A stretch of 64,000 nt of DNA. Origin: Amphibalanus amphitrite (Eukaryota > Arthropoda > Thecostraca > Balanomorpha > Balanidae). The stretch is taken from the NCBI RefSeq assembly GCF_019059575.1, contig NW_024881539.1, positions 1,240,001 through 1,304,000 of the forward strand. The letters are read 5' to 3'. The notes beneath the pieces are model-generated. The model did no database searches. It was not told the origin of the DNA and saw nothing but the letters and a program-made list of their open reading frames with translations. Both the position numbers and the translations under genes were made by a program. Positions 1 through 11,550 of this stretch are shown here, in pieces (within the stretch, counting starts at the first letter, position 1; each line of letters begins with the position of its first letter).

Positions 1-2049
1 AAAACGTAAAGACAATTCTCGGTTGTAAGCAAACACCTTCACTTACTCAGTATCACCAAAGAAACACTGCAATTAATCCAGAAAAGCACAACAGTAGCGC
101 ACTCACCCTCACGACAGCCGCCTCACGAATGACGCCGTTTTGGATCTCATCCACTGCGACATGAAGCACGAAATAAAGGAAATGTTCACACGACCCCATA
201 CTAGTAGACAGCCAAGATCTCGCCTAATTTTTTCTCGCCAAGCGAAATTTTCATGGACTATATTTTCTTCCAAGAGCTATTTTGAACCAATTTTTCTGAA
301 AATTGTTTGATAATTATCAATGATTATGCTCATAAAATGAATTAACTACCAGCGAAAAAAAGGACGGGAGGGACATTAAAATTAGTGAAGACGTGAACTG
401 TTAGCATCAAGCAATCTGCTTTAACACTTAAATATTGGAAAATAGTAAAGAGATGGCTCTTTCCTTGAGATTTCATTGGAAAAGTTAAAATCAACGGTGT
501 TATTTCATTTATCGTTCTTGCAAAATGCTTGAAATTTAAGCCAAAAGTCACCTAGTATAAGCCCAGTATAAGCCTGATGATAGGCTAAAATATGGTAGCA
601 AATGGGGATACGTCGGAGATGCGCCATAAATGATAACAAATCCCTTCCATTCGCAAGTTGTGTGGGTGAGTATGATAGAATGTATGATAGAAATAATAAA
701 TATTATATTCTTCGAAAGTTTTGTTAGATACGGCAAGTCCTACCCAGATAGGTACATTTTTCGTTTCCTTACTGAATTTTGGCCAGGCTTGTTTTACTTA
801 CACACATCATTTTAACTTAACAAACTGTATTCTCAGTCACTTGATATTCAAAAGTTTTATGCCGTGTGTACCATTTGCTAAAATTCTGCCCAGTCTTTGG
901 CTGGCCCTAAATAAGCTTTGTGTGACTATTAACTTTGCATCTCGACTGGGGTGAGCAGCGAAAACAACCGGGACCCTGATTGGGTCCCGAAAGGCTAAAC
1001 GCTGGACGGGATTAACCCGCCCGGAGAATAAAACGCCGTGACCAGAAAGCGGCCTCCCCAGCACTTGAGAATTCACAAGTCACAACTGCTATCCCTGATT
1101 AAGGAAGGTCAATAATCAACAGTGGATCTAGATTGGTGGGCTTTATTGTAACAGCTAGCTGAGAGTTGGATCCACCGTCAGACATTGCCTATGAGGCGGT
1201 TAGTAGATGCCAAATTCATTAGTTACTTTTTGTGTGGGTAGGCATTTGTGACATTTATGTGTATTATGTAAGAAAACATTTTGCCTGAAATTTTAGAACA
1301 TATAATGCTGGTAAATTGAAGGACTTCTACTGGCTAACAGCTCAGTAATAACATCTGACCAGGATGTATCAAAGTTATCCAGACATCTTTTTTTTTCCAT
1401 AGCTGTTCCTAGTGCACCATTTCTTTTCTGATGCTTGAAGTGGGCAAATTGAATGAATATGTGCTTGTGGTATCGGTCCTCACTGCAGGAGTGACCTGAC
1501 CTTGCATGGTGACCTTTGCTGTGAGTTCGGGTCGAGTCACCACTGGGTTCACTTGGCAGTTTTCGTCCAAGGCAGTGCCAGGAAAGGAGTACATTCTCTC
1601 CTGTTGTCGCAAAATTGCATGAGGGTGGCATGGCGACATCCATGGTGGCATGGGCTATAGCGGCTATGGGATAGTCTGCCAGCAGCTGAAAATTAGCAGC
1701 AGCCAGTTGCACATCTGCCTGAGCCCTGAGGCGTTGTAACCTGAGACTATGGTAGCAGACTCAGCCCGGCCGGGACAGCAAAAACCGCCCTTTGCCAAGT
1801 GGTGAGGAGAGTTGTTGAGATAATGACAAGGAAAAGACACGAATCAATGCGCAGACTAGCTCGAATGTTAATCAAGGCATGTAATAAGAGTTCCCCCATC
1901 ATGATCTATCGCTACCCAAGTTACAACTTTTTTCAATGTTCTGCTACCATTTAAACGGAAAAAGAAAACAAAGGTGACGGGAAAACAACCAGCCCACCGC
2001 CTTTAGCCTCACACAAAAGCACGTCCACTGGTTAGTGGTTGGAGTAAGA
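1..2049. other. Intergenic, no gene recognised
   Basis: Upstream flank of the Tc1/mariner remnant. Only short, mutually overlapping open frames on both strands are seen, none with a recognisable domain or a convincing splice-site pair. No promoter, RNA gene or terminal repeat was identified. Confidence 0.5.
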
Positions 2050-2054
2050 CATGA

Positions 2055-2750
2055 GTAAGATGGTCTGGTCGGATGGGTCACCGCGAGTTGTATCATCCTT
2101 TGAACCGTCAGATCTGCCGTTTGTGTGCGGCGAGAGGCTCGAACGTACCGGCCGTCACCAGCGTCAAACATCCGGCCAAGATCCAGATCTGGAGCAAGTT
2201 CAGCTGCTGTGCGATGTTCCATTTGCACATAAGGTCACAGGAAACCACCATCAACGTGTATTACCCGAGCAACATCCTGGTCAACGAATGTATGGATGCG
2301 CTCAGCTGGACGGCACAGGGGAGCTCGGTTTCTGAACGCGCACCGATGCCTGATTCAAGCCACGCCGTCTTCACGCGGGGCGGCGCGCCACCTCAAAGCC
2401 CCTAGAACAATGACCGAGAGAACCTCCTATCATTCTGGGCTAGTGGGTTTGGCTTAGAAATAGTTCCTATCCCAATCCAATCAAAACTTGTGGGCTATTG
2501 TCCAGCAGGTGAATGAAGAGTCACCCGCCACCAGCATTACCCAACTGCAGTCACAGGTCAACACGGCGTCCGGCCACATCAAACCCAGTGTGCTGGAGAA
2601 CCCAGTGGCTGAAATGCTTCAGCACATTTGTAATTGTGTTCGTATGAAAGGTGACAATATCGTCATTTATAGGAAAAGAACCAGTTAGATTTGATTCTTA
2701 ATTCCAGTAGGGTGGGGTCAAAGATGTCCGGATAATTTCGCTACACCCTG
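2055..2750 (+). mobile_element. Tc1/mariner DNA transposon remnant (transposase pseudogene)
   Basis: Decayed transposase of the Tc1/mariner DDE superfamily. From about 2055 to 2400 the translation keeps family landmarks: WSDGSPRELYHPLNRQ, VPAVTSVKHPAKIQIW, then TTINVYY and a GGAPP stretch where active copies read QDGAP. The second catalytic Asp is therefore gone. The region of the third acidic residue (about 2405-2485) is scrambled by frame changes. Positions 2488-2687 resume in another frame with the typical C-terminal text MWAIVQQVNEESPATSITQLQ and VRMKGD. At 2705-2750 lies a mariner-like 3' terminal sequence (GTCCGGATAATTTCGCTACA core) ending before TA. I did not find the matching 5' terminal repeat. 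It lies about 300 bp upstream of the QOR start, so it could overlap that gene's promoter or 5' leader. Assignment to the superfamily is firm, to a clade is not. Confidence 0.8.
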
Positions 2751-3009
2751 TAAGTCTTTTAAGATTGTTGATCAGTACCTAGCAGTTTAAAAATTAGTAG
2801 CCCAGCTCCGCGAGAAAACTGTCAGAAGTTGGCACAAGTGTCCCATATGGAAGTGCTGCACCTCATCACCAGGGCCAAGTAGCATTTCTGATGTCCATTA
2901 CATGAATGGTTGTTGCATGCAAACGTCTTCTTACTTGCTTGTATGACTTGCTAGTCACTCCCACAGGACAATAATATTCGGTTTTGTTCCACAGGTATAG
3001 GTCACTGCA

Positions 3010-6000
3010 ATGGCTTTGAGACGGCTGGCTGGCAATCTGGTGTCCGCGGTGCGACCGCTCAGCCTTCAACTGGCCAGGAACTACCGTGCGGCAGTGCTTA
3101 CAGAGTTTGGCCGCCCACTGCAAGTTCAAGACCTCGAACCAAAGGCACTAGCTCCGGATGAGGTGAGCGCACTCAACATATTTTGCATCTTAGCATGCGG
3201 TTCGGACTGAACACTTTTCACCATCACCGGAACTCTCTTCGCAAGATCGGGTGGTGGATCCGTGGTGTCATTCGCAACAAGAACCGCTTATAAAGCGTAG
3301 CACCTGGTTCCAAAGTTACCTGCAGTTTATTCATTCAAACAAAATTGCTTTTATTAAAGATAATGATTATATAAGTCCCCTTACCCCAAAAGTGATCGTT
3401 GCCCAGGTCGAACCAGTAGAGACAGAGCCTTGCTCGATGGTTGCAGACAACGCCTCTGTCTCATCCCGCTCGCCAAATATGAACCAGGCTGATTCTGACA
3501 TCCCGTGGGGTTGTTGACTTGACGCCAAGTCAAAGTGATAGTAGCTCGTGCCAGTGTTTCGTGTGTATTGGTTTCCAATACTGTGTGCCCACGTAAAAAG
3601 TGTGGTAGACTTATGATATTGTTCAGAATGCATGTGTGTAGGATGATGGAAATTTAACCAACAATGCATTGTTACGTGATAAGTCATAGAATAATAGTAG
3701 TAATAATTACAATATGATTTCTCGCGTCAACAGGTTCGTGTGGCTGTGTACAACTGTGGCGTCAACGCCTCGGACATTCTAACATGCCAGGGTGTGTACG
3801 AGAACCTGCCGAACCTGCCCTTCGTGCCTGGCTTCGAGTTCTCCGGGGAGGTTCTGGAGGTGAGCATCGACACAACAGAGGAATTGGTTGCAGGGATGTC
3901 TAAACAGGGATGGATGGGAGTAAGACGAACGTTGGGATTAAGCTTGAACTTCTTTTTTACCCTTGGTGTAGATTTTAAGGCATAACGTTGTCGCTCCTGG
4001 CGGGTTAAAGTCTCCAGTTTTCCGTCTCCAGTAACCGCTATGTCTATGTCGGCTTTTCTATGCCTGTGACCGCAGTGCCATCTGTGTCTCTCCGTTCCAG
4101 GTGGGCTCGGAGGTGACGGCAGTGCAGAAAGGCGGACGGGTGATCGGACTGCAGAGCTCGGGCAGCGGCGGGTTCGCCGAACAGATCGTCACCACCGCCG
4201 CGGTGAGTCGTATGCGTGGCATGATGGCTCTGTGTCCTGACGTCTTACTGATGCATATATAATGGTACCATGTGCACTGATGTTTGGAGACTTTCAGACT
4301 ACTAATGGCTGAAGCATTAGGTGTGAACGGTGTCGAGGAATAACATTTATGTGAATAAGGAAAAACAAACGTTCATTGAATGCAAAAAAATTAATTGTCG
4401 ATTCCGTAACACCATGCAACAAATGTCCTGAACATATTTAGCGCTTGTTATAATCTCCTGACAAGGACCGTGTGCGGGCTAAGCACAAATCCTGCGTATG
4501 TGATTGCGAGCGAATAAGCTATTACATGGTCCAACTGCAAACACGCAATGGTACACCGCCGTTTGCAAGCCTGTCATTTATCTCCATCACGTGCCGACCA
4601 TGTGATCGCCCTTCCATGGTCGCCTCTCCATCGTATGTCGGCACACCAATCTTGGAAAGTCAGCCCGTGTTAACCTTCTCTGTCCATCGGCAGGACCTGT
4701 TTCCGGTGGACAACTCGCTGGAGTTTGAGGCCGGCGCCGCTCTGGCAGACACCTACGCCACAGCCCTGTTGGGTCTGCAGCGGCGCGCTGCCCTGCAGAA
4801 GGGGGACACGGTGATGGTAACGGCGGCCGCCGGCGGACTGGGGCTCGCCGCCGTCGACCTGGCCGCCAACGTCTTCAAATGTCAGGTCAGTGGAACGGCG
4901 TCAATGTTTGTGACTAGGACGGCCCCACTGGGGGTGACGCTTTCTTGGACTTGTTTCGCCAAATGGCTCAAAAGCTGATAGCTGGCTAGGGTGACATCTG
5001 GTGGCCAATGCCAGCTCGATGTAGTTGCGTAGGTGGCACCACCGCTGTGGAAGGATGAGGTTGTGTATTGTGTATTGTGTATTGTGTATTGTGCCAAGCC
5101 AACCACAGACCCAGCGGCCCATTTACAGTGGCAGTCATGCCCATAAAATACAAAAAAAAAAACACACTACATACTACTACAAAGCACGATACATTGTCTC
5201 AGATGTAAGCACCCTGAGAACGAGCGAAATCACACACATCAGAATGGATGCAGTTCGACGGAGCCAACATATCTGCATTCGGAATTTTCTGTAGAAAATT
5301 GTTGCATAGCACAGGAATGCGAATGAAAAGTCCCGACTTTACAGTGTTCACTCTGCCGAATGTGACATGAAACAGTGCTGGCTGCCGAGAACGTCTGTTA
5401 GGGACCGCCAGACCAAACAGACCCAGAAGGTGAGGACAGTCGATCCGTCCATGGTGCAATCACAAAACCAGACGGAGATCGGCTTGAATAAAGCGCGATT
5501 TCAAAGAACACATGCCAAATCGAACAAGAAGCGTCTCATAACTCATGGGCAGGTCGCGACCGTGGGTGTTGGATGCCAGCCAAGACAAGAAGCGATGCTG
5601 CATGCGCTCGAGCCGCGCCAGATGTGTTACTGCTGCGCCACTCCATACAACGCTGCCATACTCAGCAATGGAGCGAACATGGGCATTGTACGCGGCGATC
5701 AGCGCACTATGGTCAAACTTGACCCGCAAACTTGACCGGTCAAACTTGACCCGGTTCTCTAGTGGGGACGGGGAGGGATTGAGTTTGGGCTTCTGGAGTG
5801 CTACTAAAACTGAATTCTTCTCCCCACTCCCCACATGATTGCTGTATTGCTCTTTACTCACACCAAATGTCTGAATTGCAAACTGTCCTCTTCTAAGCTT
5901 TCTTTAGTTTCATGACAGCTGACAGCGTTGATGGGACAGATATCGATACAAATACAATCGTGAGCCAATGGATATGGGTAGCGAAGATATACCCTTACCT

Positions 6001-9000
6001 CGGCTGTCCCTTTTCGCTTGTTCAGTGGGATTCGTATCGATTTCTATGGCGATCATGTCAATTTTTATAATAACTATTTTAGAACACCTTGAGATACGAG
6101 CGCAAATACAGATCGAGTCATACTTCTTTGGAGGATGTCAGATAATGGCCGATACGATAGCTCCGTCTCTGGCCAATAAGTTGTCGGGCGGGGAGAGGAC
6201 GGATGGTGCCCATGGTCATGTTTGCGAATTATGGGCTCAAATCATGCTTGAAGGGCTCTTTTTGAGGGATCACTACCCCGTGACCCACCCCGTGACCCAC
6301 CCCCTGGATCTGCCCATGGGGATGACACGACTGAGGTGCCCATAATCTTACCTCGTGACTCAAGAGACTAACGAATCGCTAGTAAATTATGCCGCGACAA
6401 TGCTGCCACCTGTGAATGTTTTGCTTCTGCCGTCCTCTACCGGTTCAGGGAAGCCTTATCGAAAATGTCTTGGACTTTTGAGACATTGAATCGAGACCGT
6501 GAAAGATAAAAATTGTCTTACTCATTTTATTGTTTCGTTACTTTGTACTCTTAAATTTACCATGTTATTCATTTTTACTTAGAATGAGACATATTAGGCG
6601 AATATCATTCTCAATGTGATATAGGTGTTTGACATGAGTCACATGAGTCTTAATGATCCGTTTTGACGATGCAGTATGCAATGACTGTCGCGAGAATACC
6701 GATATTAAATCAGTGATTAGAGACGATTTTGATGAAGAACTGAATTGAACGCAGCTGCAGATGACTTACCCCGACGTGAGCCTAAATTTACGTAATATTT
6801 CCGTAAGTTTCAGCTAAACGTCATTTAAGGCTCATGTAACCAAACACCCTTCGGGCGCTGCCAAAATCAAATATTGTCAACATTTATCAGAAAGGTGACT
6901 GTCTCCTTAACCCCATTTTCGAACGGAGCGTCCCAGATCTTGGTTATAGGCGATTACGATTGCAAGATCTAGGACCTCGAAACCCCGCTCGCCCTTCTAT
7001 TCGTCTTTCGAACATTCTTGACAGATAATTGGAAAGGCTATTTAGCAGTTGGCGATTCATTCACACTGCTCAGCACGTATTCAGCTCGCAAGAGAGCGTT
7101 TTGCACTCAACGTGCAACCATGTCTCCGAAGACTAGGGAAAATACCTCTCAGAAGGCCAGTTAGGCTTAGCTCGAACCAAGGCTCGAACGACCCAGCCCA
7201 GATTCATAACACTTGAGAGACAAGTCTGGCCTCGAGCTGGGGTCTGGAAAACTGAGGCATCTGCCACTGTTGAGTATGCTCCAGTCGAGCCGGTACCACA
7301 CTGGTGTTGAGATTGGTTCTACAAGTCAATATGCTTTCTTTGCTGACGGTCGGATAACCCTCAGAGCTATTACGCTTCCATTCAAGTCGATATGCCGTTT
7401 TTACTGATAACAAATCCACTTCCCTATTGATTTTATAATGCACTCTGTTCTAATGCGCTTTACGATGGTCATGAAGCCGACACGTGCTTTGCGGTTATCG
7501 ATGGGCATTAGCAGCTGACAAATTGGCCCAATCTACGATAAGCTCACTTTCGTAACACGGTGTAGTCGATATCGAATATCGCATGTGCTGTGACGCGCCC
7601 CACGTTAGTCCTCCCCTCCTGGGTACGCTCTAGTCGGCACGGGGTGCAGTGTGAATTGGAGACGCACCACTCTCCACCGAGATCTATTACGGCCATTACG
7701 GGCGAGTGTCGCGGCGAAGCTCGCTGAAAATTGACCCGTAATGGCCCGGCGGCGGCGCTGCTCCGTGACGCCACACGGAGATTGAGTTACGCTCCGGGAA
7801 GTTGGGAGCTGACTGACCCCCCGCTCAGGGGATTTGAGCGCAGCGGAGCGGTCGACACGGTCTCTAATTTTCGGACTGATTGAATTCGGTGGTATAGTTT
7901 CGGTAATAGTGTCTTGAAGGTGTGTATGAAATGCGATTGTAGCGGGATTGATGTAGACATTGAGTTGTGTTGGTAGATAAATATGATTGTTTCATAATCG
8001 TGCAGTATATTTACCCACGTTTCCTATCCGTACAAGCGCAGAGCCATGAAAACATAAAGGCTAAAATGAGTATGCCACTGCCATTCTTGATAACAAGTAC
8101 CAACTTTTCAACAGAATTTTAACGTATATTTGAGGAGTTAAATCTGGAATAACCAGTTGACCACTGTATTGCCCCTGGCGGTTCTCGGAGATCAATGCCC
8201 CCTTTCCTCCCCCTAACACGTCCGCCGGTTGTTCCCTGAGCCTGACCTCTCTGACCTCCCCCCGTGTCAGGTGATCGCCGTGTGCGGTACCGAAGACAAG
8301 GCGTCGCTGGTGCGCGAGAAGGGGGCCTTCGCCGCGCTGGGCTTCCACAGAGAACACCTGAAGAAGAAAGTGCGGGACGTGACCGGTCTGAAGGGTATCA
8401 AGGTCATATTCGATGCCGTCGGCGGCGAGGTCTTTGAGGAGGCTATCAAATGGTGAGCAGGCAATCGCAACGGCGCCGGGATATGTCTCGGGAGGGGGAC
8501 TCGGCTTTGGATACTTTGTAATGTTAGTTGCGAAAACCGCAATGATAGCGCTGCAATTTTTGGTAACTACATATTTTCGAGATGTACGAGTATTTTGCCT
8601 GCATTTAAACCAAATTAGATCTCGGGTAATGTTCAGTTCAGGTGCTGGTCGCAATCGACCACTTGGGACTCATTTGGGCTTCCTGTGTTCATTCAGCGTC
8701 TGAAGGATGACCACTACCAGGAGACCCAGCGTCAGTGTATCCGAGCACAAATAGGATTCACGGAAAACCAGGTCATCAATAGGCATCAAAAGCTCTAGCT
8801 TTGGATTAACTCGGGGGAATACCTGCATGCGCAGTTGGTATATTTATGATATCTGTTGGATGTAACGATCTACTCGCTCGCAAATCCCATGTTTCCGTTA
8901 ACTATTCATAAGGGATATTTTTAATGCTTCCAAACGATGTCACAATTATCTACTAATGCTATGGATAGGTCGCCATCCCTGTGGCTCTTTTTTCTTGTAA

Positions 9001-10923
9001 CACAACCTTCGCCTCCATCCGATGACTCCATGTCGTTGACACCTCGATCTGTTCCATGTCGATTCGGTACCGAATTGAGCCGGCTTAGGAGCCGTTTGTG
9101 TTGGCTTGGGAAATGCTATGCATCTCTAGAGCCTCTCAGTGGTACCGAAACCGATCTGCCGGTGTCAGTATCTGCGAGCGATGCGCTTTACATATCCCCA
9201 AATAGCCGTATTCCGTCCCGCCCTCCCCAGGGGCCGCGCTCCCGAATTGACTCGCCTGTATTGACTCCCGCAATAGACTCGCCTGTATTGACTCCTCAAT
9301 GGGCTCGCCTATATTGACTCCCCTATAGACTCGATTCCCTCTCTTGTCTCTCCATCCCCACGGACCGCGCTCCCCCAATAGACTAGTCTATTGACTCCTG
9401 TATAGCCTCGACTCCCCCCCCCCCCTCTCCCCGCGCTCCGCTCACGCTGTTTACCTCGTCTAACCGAGACCGTCTGTTTCTGACAGCGTGGCGCACGAGG
9501 GAAAGGTAATCGTGGCCGGGTTCGCGTCCCGCACGGTACCGCACGTGGCGACGAGCTCCCTGCTGCCGCGCTCCTTCTCACTGATCGGCCTATCGCTCAG
9601 ACATTACCGCGAGGCCGACAATGCTGTCTTCAGGTGAGGAGGTGTCAGGGCAGACGGCGGTGGATAATGTAAAGCAGACTGTGGGATAGATGACGGTGTA
9701 TGAATGTAAAGGGATGTGAGGCAGGCAACGCTGTGATTACTGATTAGGTAGCAAGACCAAAGCCGATAATTGTGTTCGGGAGAAATAATTTCCTTCAAAT
9801 TTCTCCAAAATCCTCGGTTAAACGGACTGGTTTGGGGGGAGGGATGGATGGCATGCTTTCAGTGGCGCACATTGCAGCGTTACCGAGCAAGGAGCGCACA
9901 ACACCTTTGTCGGGTAAATAGGCCTCAGGGAAGTGGCTGGGTGTGATGCCTTGCCTTCGGCGGAGGTAAACATCCATCTAATTCTGCTTGAAGAGACGCC
10001 AACAGACGGAAAACAGGCCTTGTTTTTGTGTGTTGAAAAGGCACTGTCGCATTGCTGTCAAATGCAGAGTAATGGTGAAGACGCCTTGCCCCAGGGTGCA
10101 TTACGTAATGAGACTTGTGTTACGCCGACCCCCGGCGGTGTTCGGCGTACCTTGTGCGAGGATAGTAAGAAATTCATCTCGTTCAGTGAGCCCATGTGAG
10201 TCTGCAAATGACCTGTATATAAACCTTGCTTACCTTGTCTAACAGCATTCTGGCTGGCTTAGAATGCATCCTTTTAATGTGCGCTCCTCAGCATCCAGGT
10301 GATTGTTCAAGTTATCAGTTAGTTAAGGTTCAACATCGATTTGAACAAAAACTAAATCCTCTTACATGAAGACATTATGCCAACGCTACACAGCTTCTGT
10401 GGCCTTTGCTGCGGTTGTTTTTCACCGATATTTTAAAATAAAAAAGGAAACTAGCATCACCGGTCGGCCGAGAAGTTTTCGTCGTTAGTTTTGTTGTTTG
10501 CCGAACTACTTACACCACGCACTGTTTGTTTTGAATTTTGTGACTCGTCTTTTAGTGGTTTGAGGGTGCGCTGACGGTTCGTTCCGCTAGATAAATACAA
10601 ATTTATTTGTCTGTTCGAGTTCCGTGAAAGTTTTGACTTTGAAGGCCTGTGACGATATGGTCGCCCCAATCACAGTTCCCAGCCCTCTCAATGGTCGCTA
10701 AAACGTAAAAAATCGCTAGATGCTGACAGATGCTCATGACTTCGTCTAAAAGCGTTCGTTTATCTTTTGCAGACAAGCGGTCCTCGACTCAATCGAACTG
10801 TATGAGTCAGGCCTCATCGCCCCGCACATTTCGGCCCAGTACCCGCTAGAGCAAGTCAACGAAGCTCTAAGTTTCATCTCAGAACGCAAGTCCACCGGCA
10901 AAGTGTTGTTAGACATCCGGTGA
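3010..10923 (+). CDS. CRYZL2-like: Quinone oxidoreductase-like protein 2 (seven coding exons)
   Basis: NADPH-dependent medium-chain dehydrogenase/reductase of the zeta-crystallin group. Coding exons: 3010-3162, 3734-3859, 4101-4202, 4694-4885, 8271-8452, 9487-9633, 10773-10923. All introns are GT-AG with matching phases, giving 350 aa, the usual length for this family. Residues 1-25 (MALRRLAGNLVSAVRPLSLQ onward) are Arg-rich, amphipathic and lack acidic residues, a likely mitochondrial targeting peptide. The GroES-like fold follows (CGVNASDILTCQG, PFVPGFEFSGEV), then the Rossmann nucleotide-binding loop TAAAGGLGLAAV near residue 170 and VIFDAVGGEVFEEAIK in exon 5. No structural zinc Cys cluster is visible, as expected for the QOR branch. 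The predicted start has an acceptor-like tract ending at 2993, so a 5'UTR intron is possible. Intron 4 is the longest (3.4 kb). The enzymatic substrate is not known from sequence; the family assignment is confident. Confidence 0.93.
3163..3733 (+). other. QOR intron 1
   Basis: Phase-0 GT-AG intron. The open frames inside run on both strands and have no recognised homology. No repeat was identified. Confidence 0.85.
4203..4693 (+). other. QOR intron 3
   Basis: Phase-0 intron, 491 bp. A reading frame open from 4472 runs through its 3' part into exon 4, but the part before 4694 shows no MDR similarity and a clear acceptor (CGGCAG) precedes the conserved exon. Confidence 0.85.
4886..8270 (+). 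other. QOR intron 4 with LINE insertion
   Basis: A 3.4-kb phase-0 intron. It contains an antisense LINE fragment (about 5060-5711), a short direct repeat of CAAACTTGACCSG at its break (5712-5760), a 12-bp-arm hairpin at 7691-7746 and otherwise nothing I can name. Positions 5870-7650 are moderately AT-rich with no convincing gene. Confidence 0.8.
5060..5711 (-). mobile_element. LINE (non-LTR retrotransposon) 3' fragment, 5'-truncated
   Basis: Reading on the minus strand from 5711 down to 5199, the product matches the region after the palm domain of Jockey/CR1-type reverse transcriptases: YNAHVRSIAEYGSVVWSG, then LARLERMQHRFLSWLA, and after one in-frame stop (5460-5462) HHGRIDCPHLLGLFGLAVP and RSRQPALFHVTFGRVNTVKS. 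These correspond to the family's usual 'leYasvvW', 'LERvQrrf', 'idcpeLL..' and 'R..dLf.v...rtn' blocks. Below 5199 comes a 3'UTR containing a T-rich tract (minus strand) and, at about 5060-5091, four copies of a 7-bp repeat (GTGTATT on the plus strand), the kind of short-repeat tail many LINEs carry. The copy is 5'-truncated near 5711, as usual after incomplete target-primed reverse transcription. It is dead: no RT catalytic core and one stop. Confidence 0.8.
8453..9486 (+). repeat. QOR intron 5 with degenerate minisatellite at about 9235-9415
   Basis: Phase-2 intron. Its 3' third holds a degenerate tandem repeat based on about 20 bp (GACTCGCCTGTATTGACTCC and variants) followed by a poly-C run at 9414-9425. 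The remainder has no recognised element. Confidence 0.6.
9634..10772 (+). other. QOR intron 6
   Basis: Phase-2 intron, 1.1 kb. Short ORFs on both strands, no known domain. I see no repeat or RNA gene. Confidence 0.8.
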
Positions 10924-11550
10924 CCTGACCCTGGGTCGTCCGGTGACCTGACATTTGGTCAGCGGGACATTTGGCGTTGTATTGGCAAGTGAAGCGATAT
11001 TGAGTCAAAATGTGGTCTGAAAATGGAGAGTTGCGATGAGACGGACAGTGCTGCATTGCGCTTTGTCTGGGCGGTATGATGTGACGCTCAGTGGCTTTCA
11101 TCTGACTGAGTGCCCCGCAGTTTTCCACCGATTCTTGTGTAGCGTCACATGCCCTTACCTACGTTCAGCATGGCGCCACACACGGGTAGGGCGTTTATTC
11201 TGGTTTGTCTGCGCGACTTGGCCAGCCGCTGGAATGGATGTTGCCTTGCTTCTTTATGCGAGTTGTGCAGGCCGCGTGGTGCCTGGCATGGCGATAGTAG
11301 TATCGCGCTACATGCATCCTCGTGTAGCTGTTTGGTATTGATGAGACTGATCGTATGGATTTCATGAGCTGTGTGTGAAGGATGCCAGTCGACTTCAGAC
11401 AGGAAGGGATGTGTCACGCTGTAGTAGCGTCATGCTGTCTCTGCGATGAATGCCGTGCTGTGAAATGTTTTGGTAGAGAATGTTTACCGTGTGCGCTCCA
11501 ACTAATTGGTTAACGCATATACAGGGTAAATAAACACGTGTATCATAGTC
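10924..11550 (+). other. QOR 3'UTR and poly(A) signal
   Basis: The stop at 10921-10923 is followed by about 600 bp of non-coding sequence and an AATAAA at 11529-11534, the first canonical poly(A) signal downstream. Immediately after the stop the sequence carries TGACCTGACC-type motifs like those in the TTAA elements elsewhere in the window. The exact cleavage site is not determinable. Confidence 0.5.
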
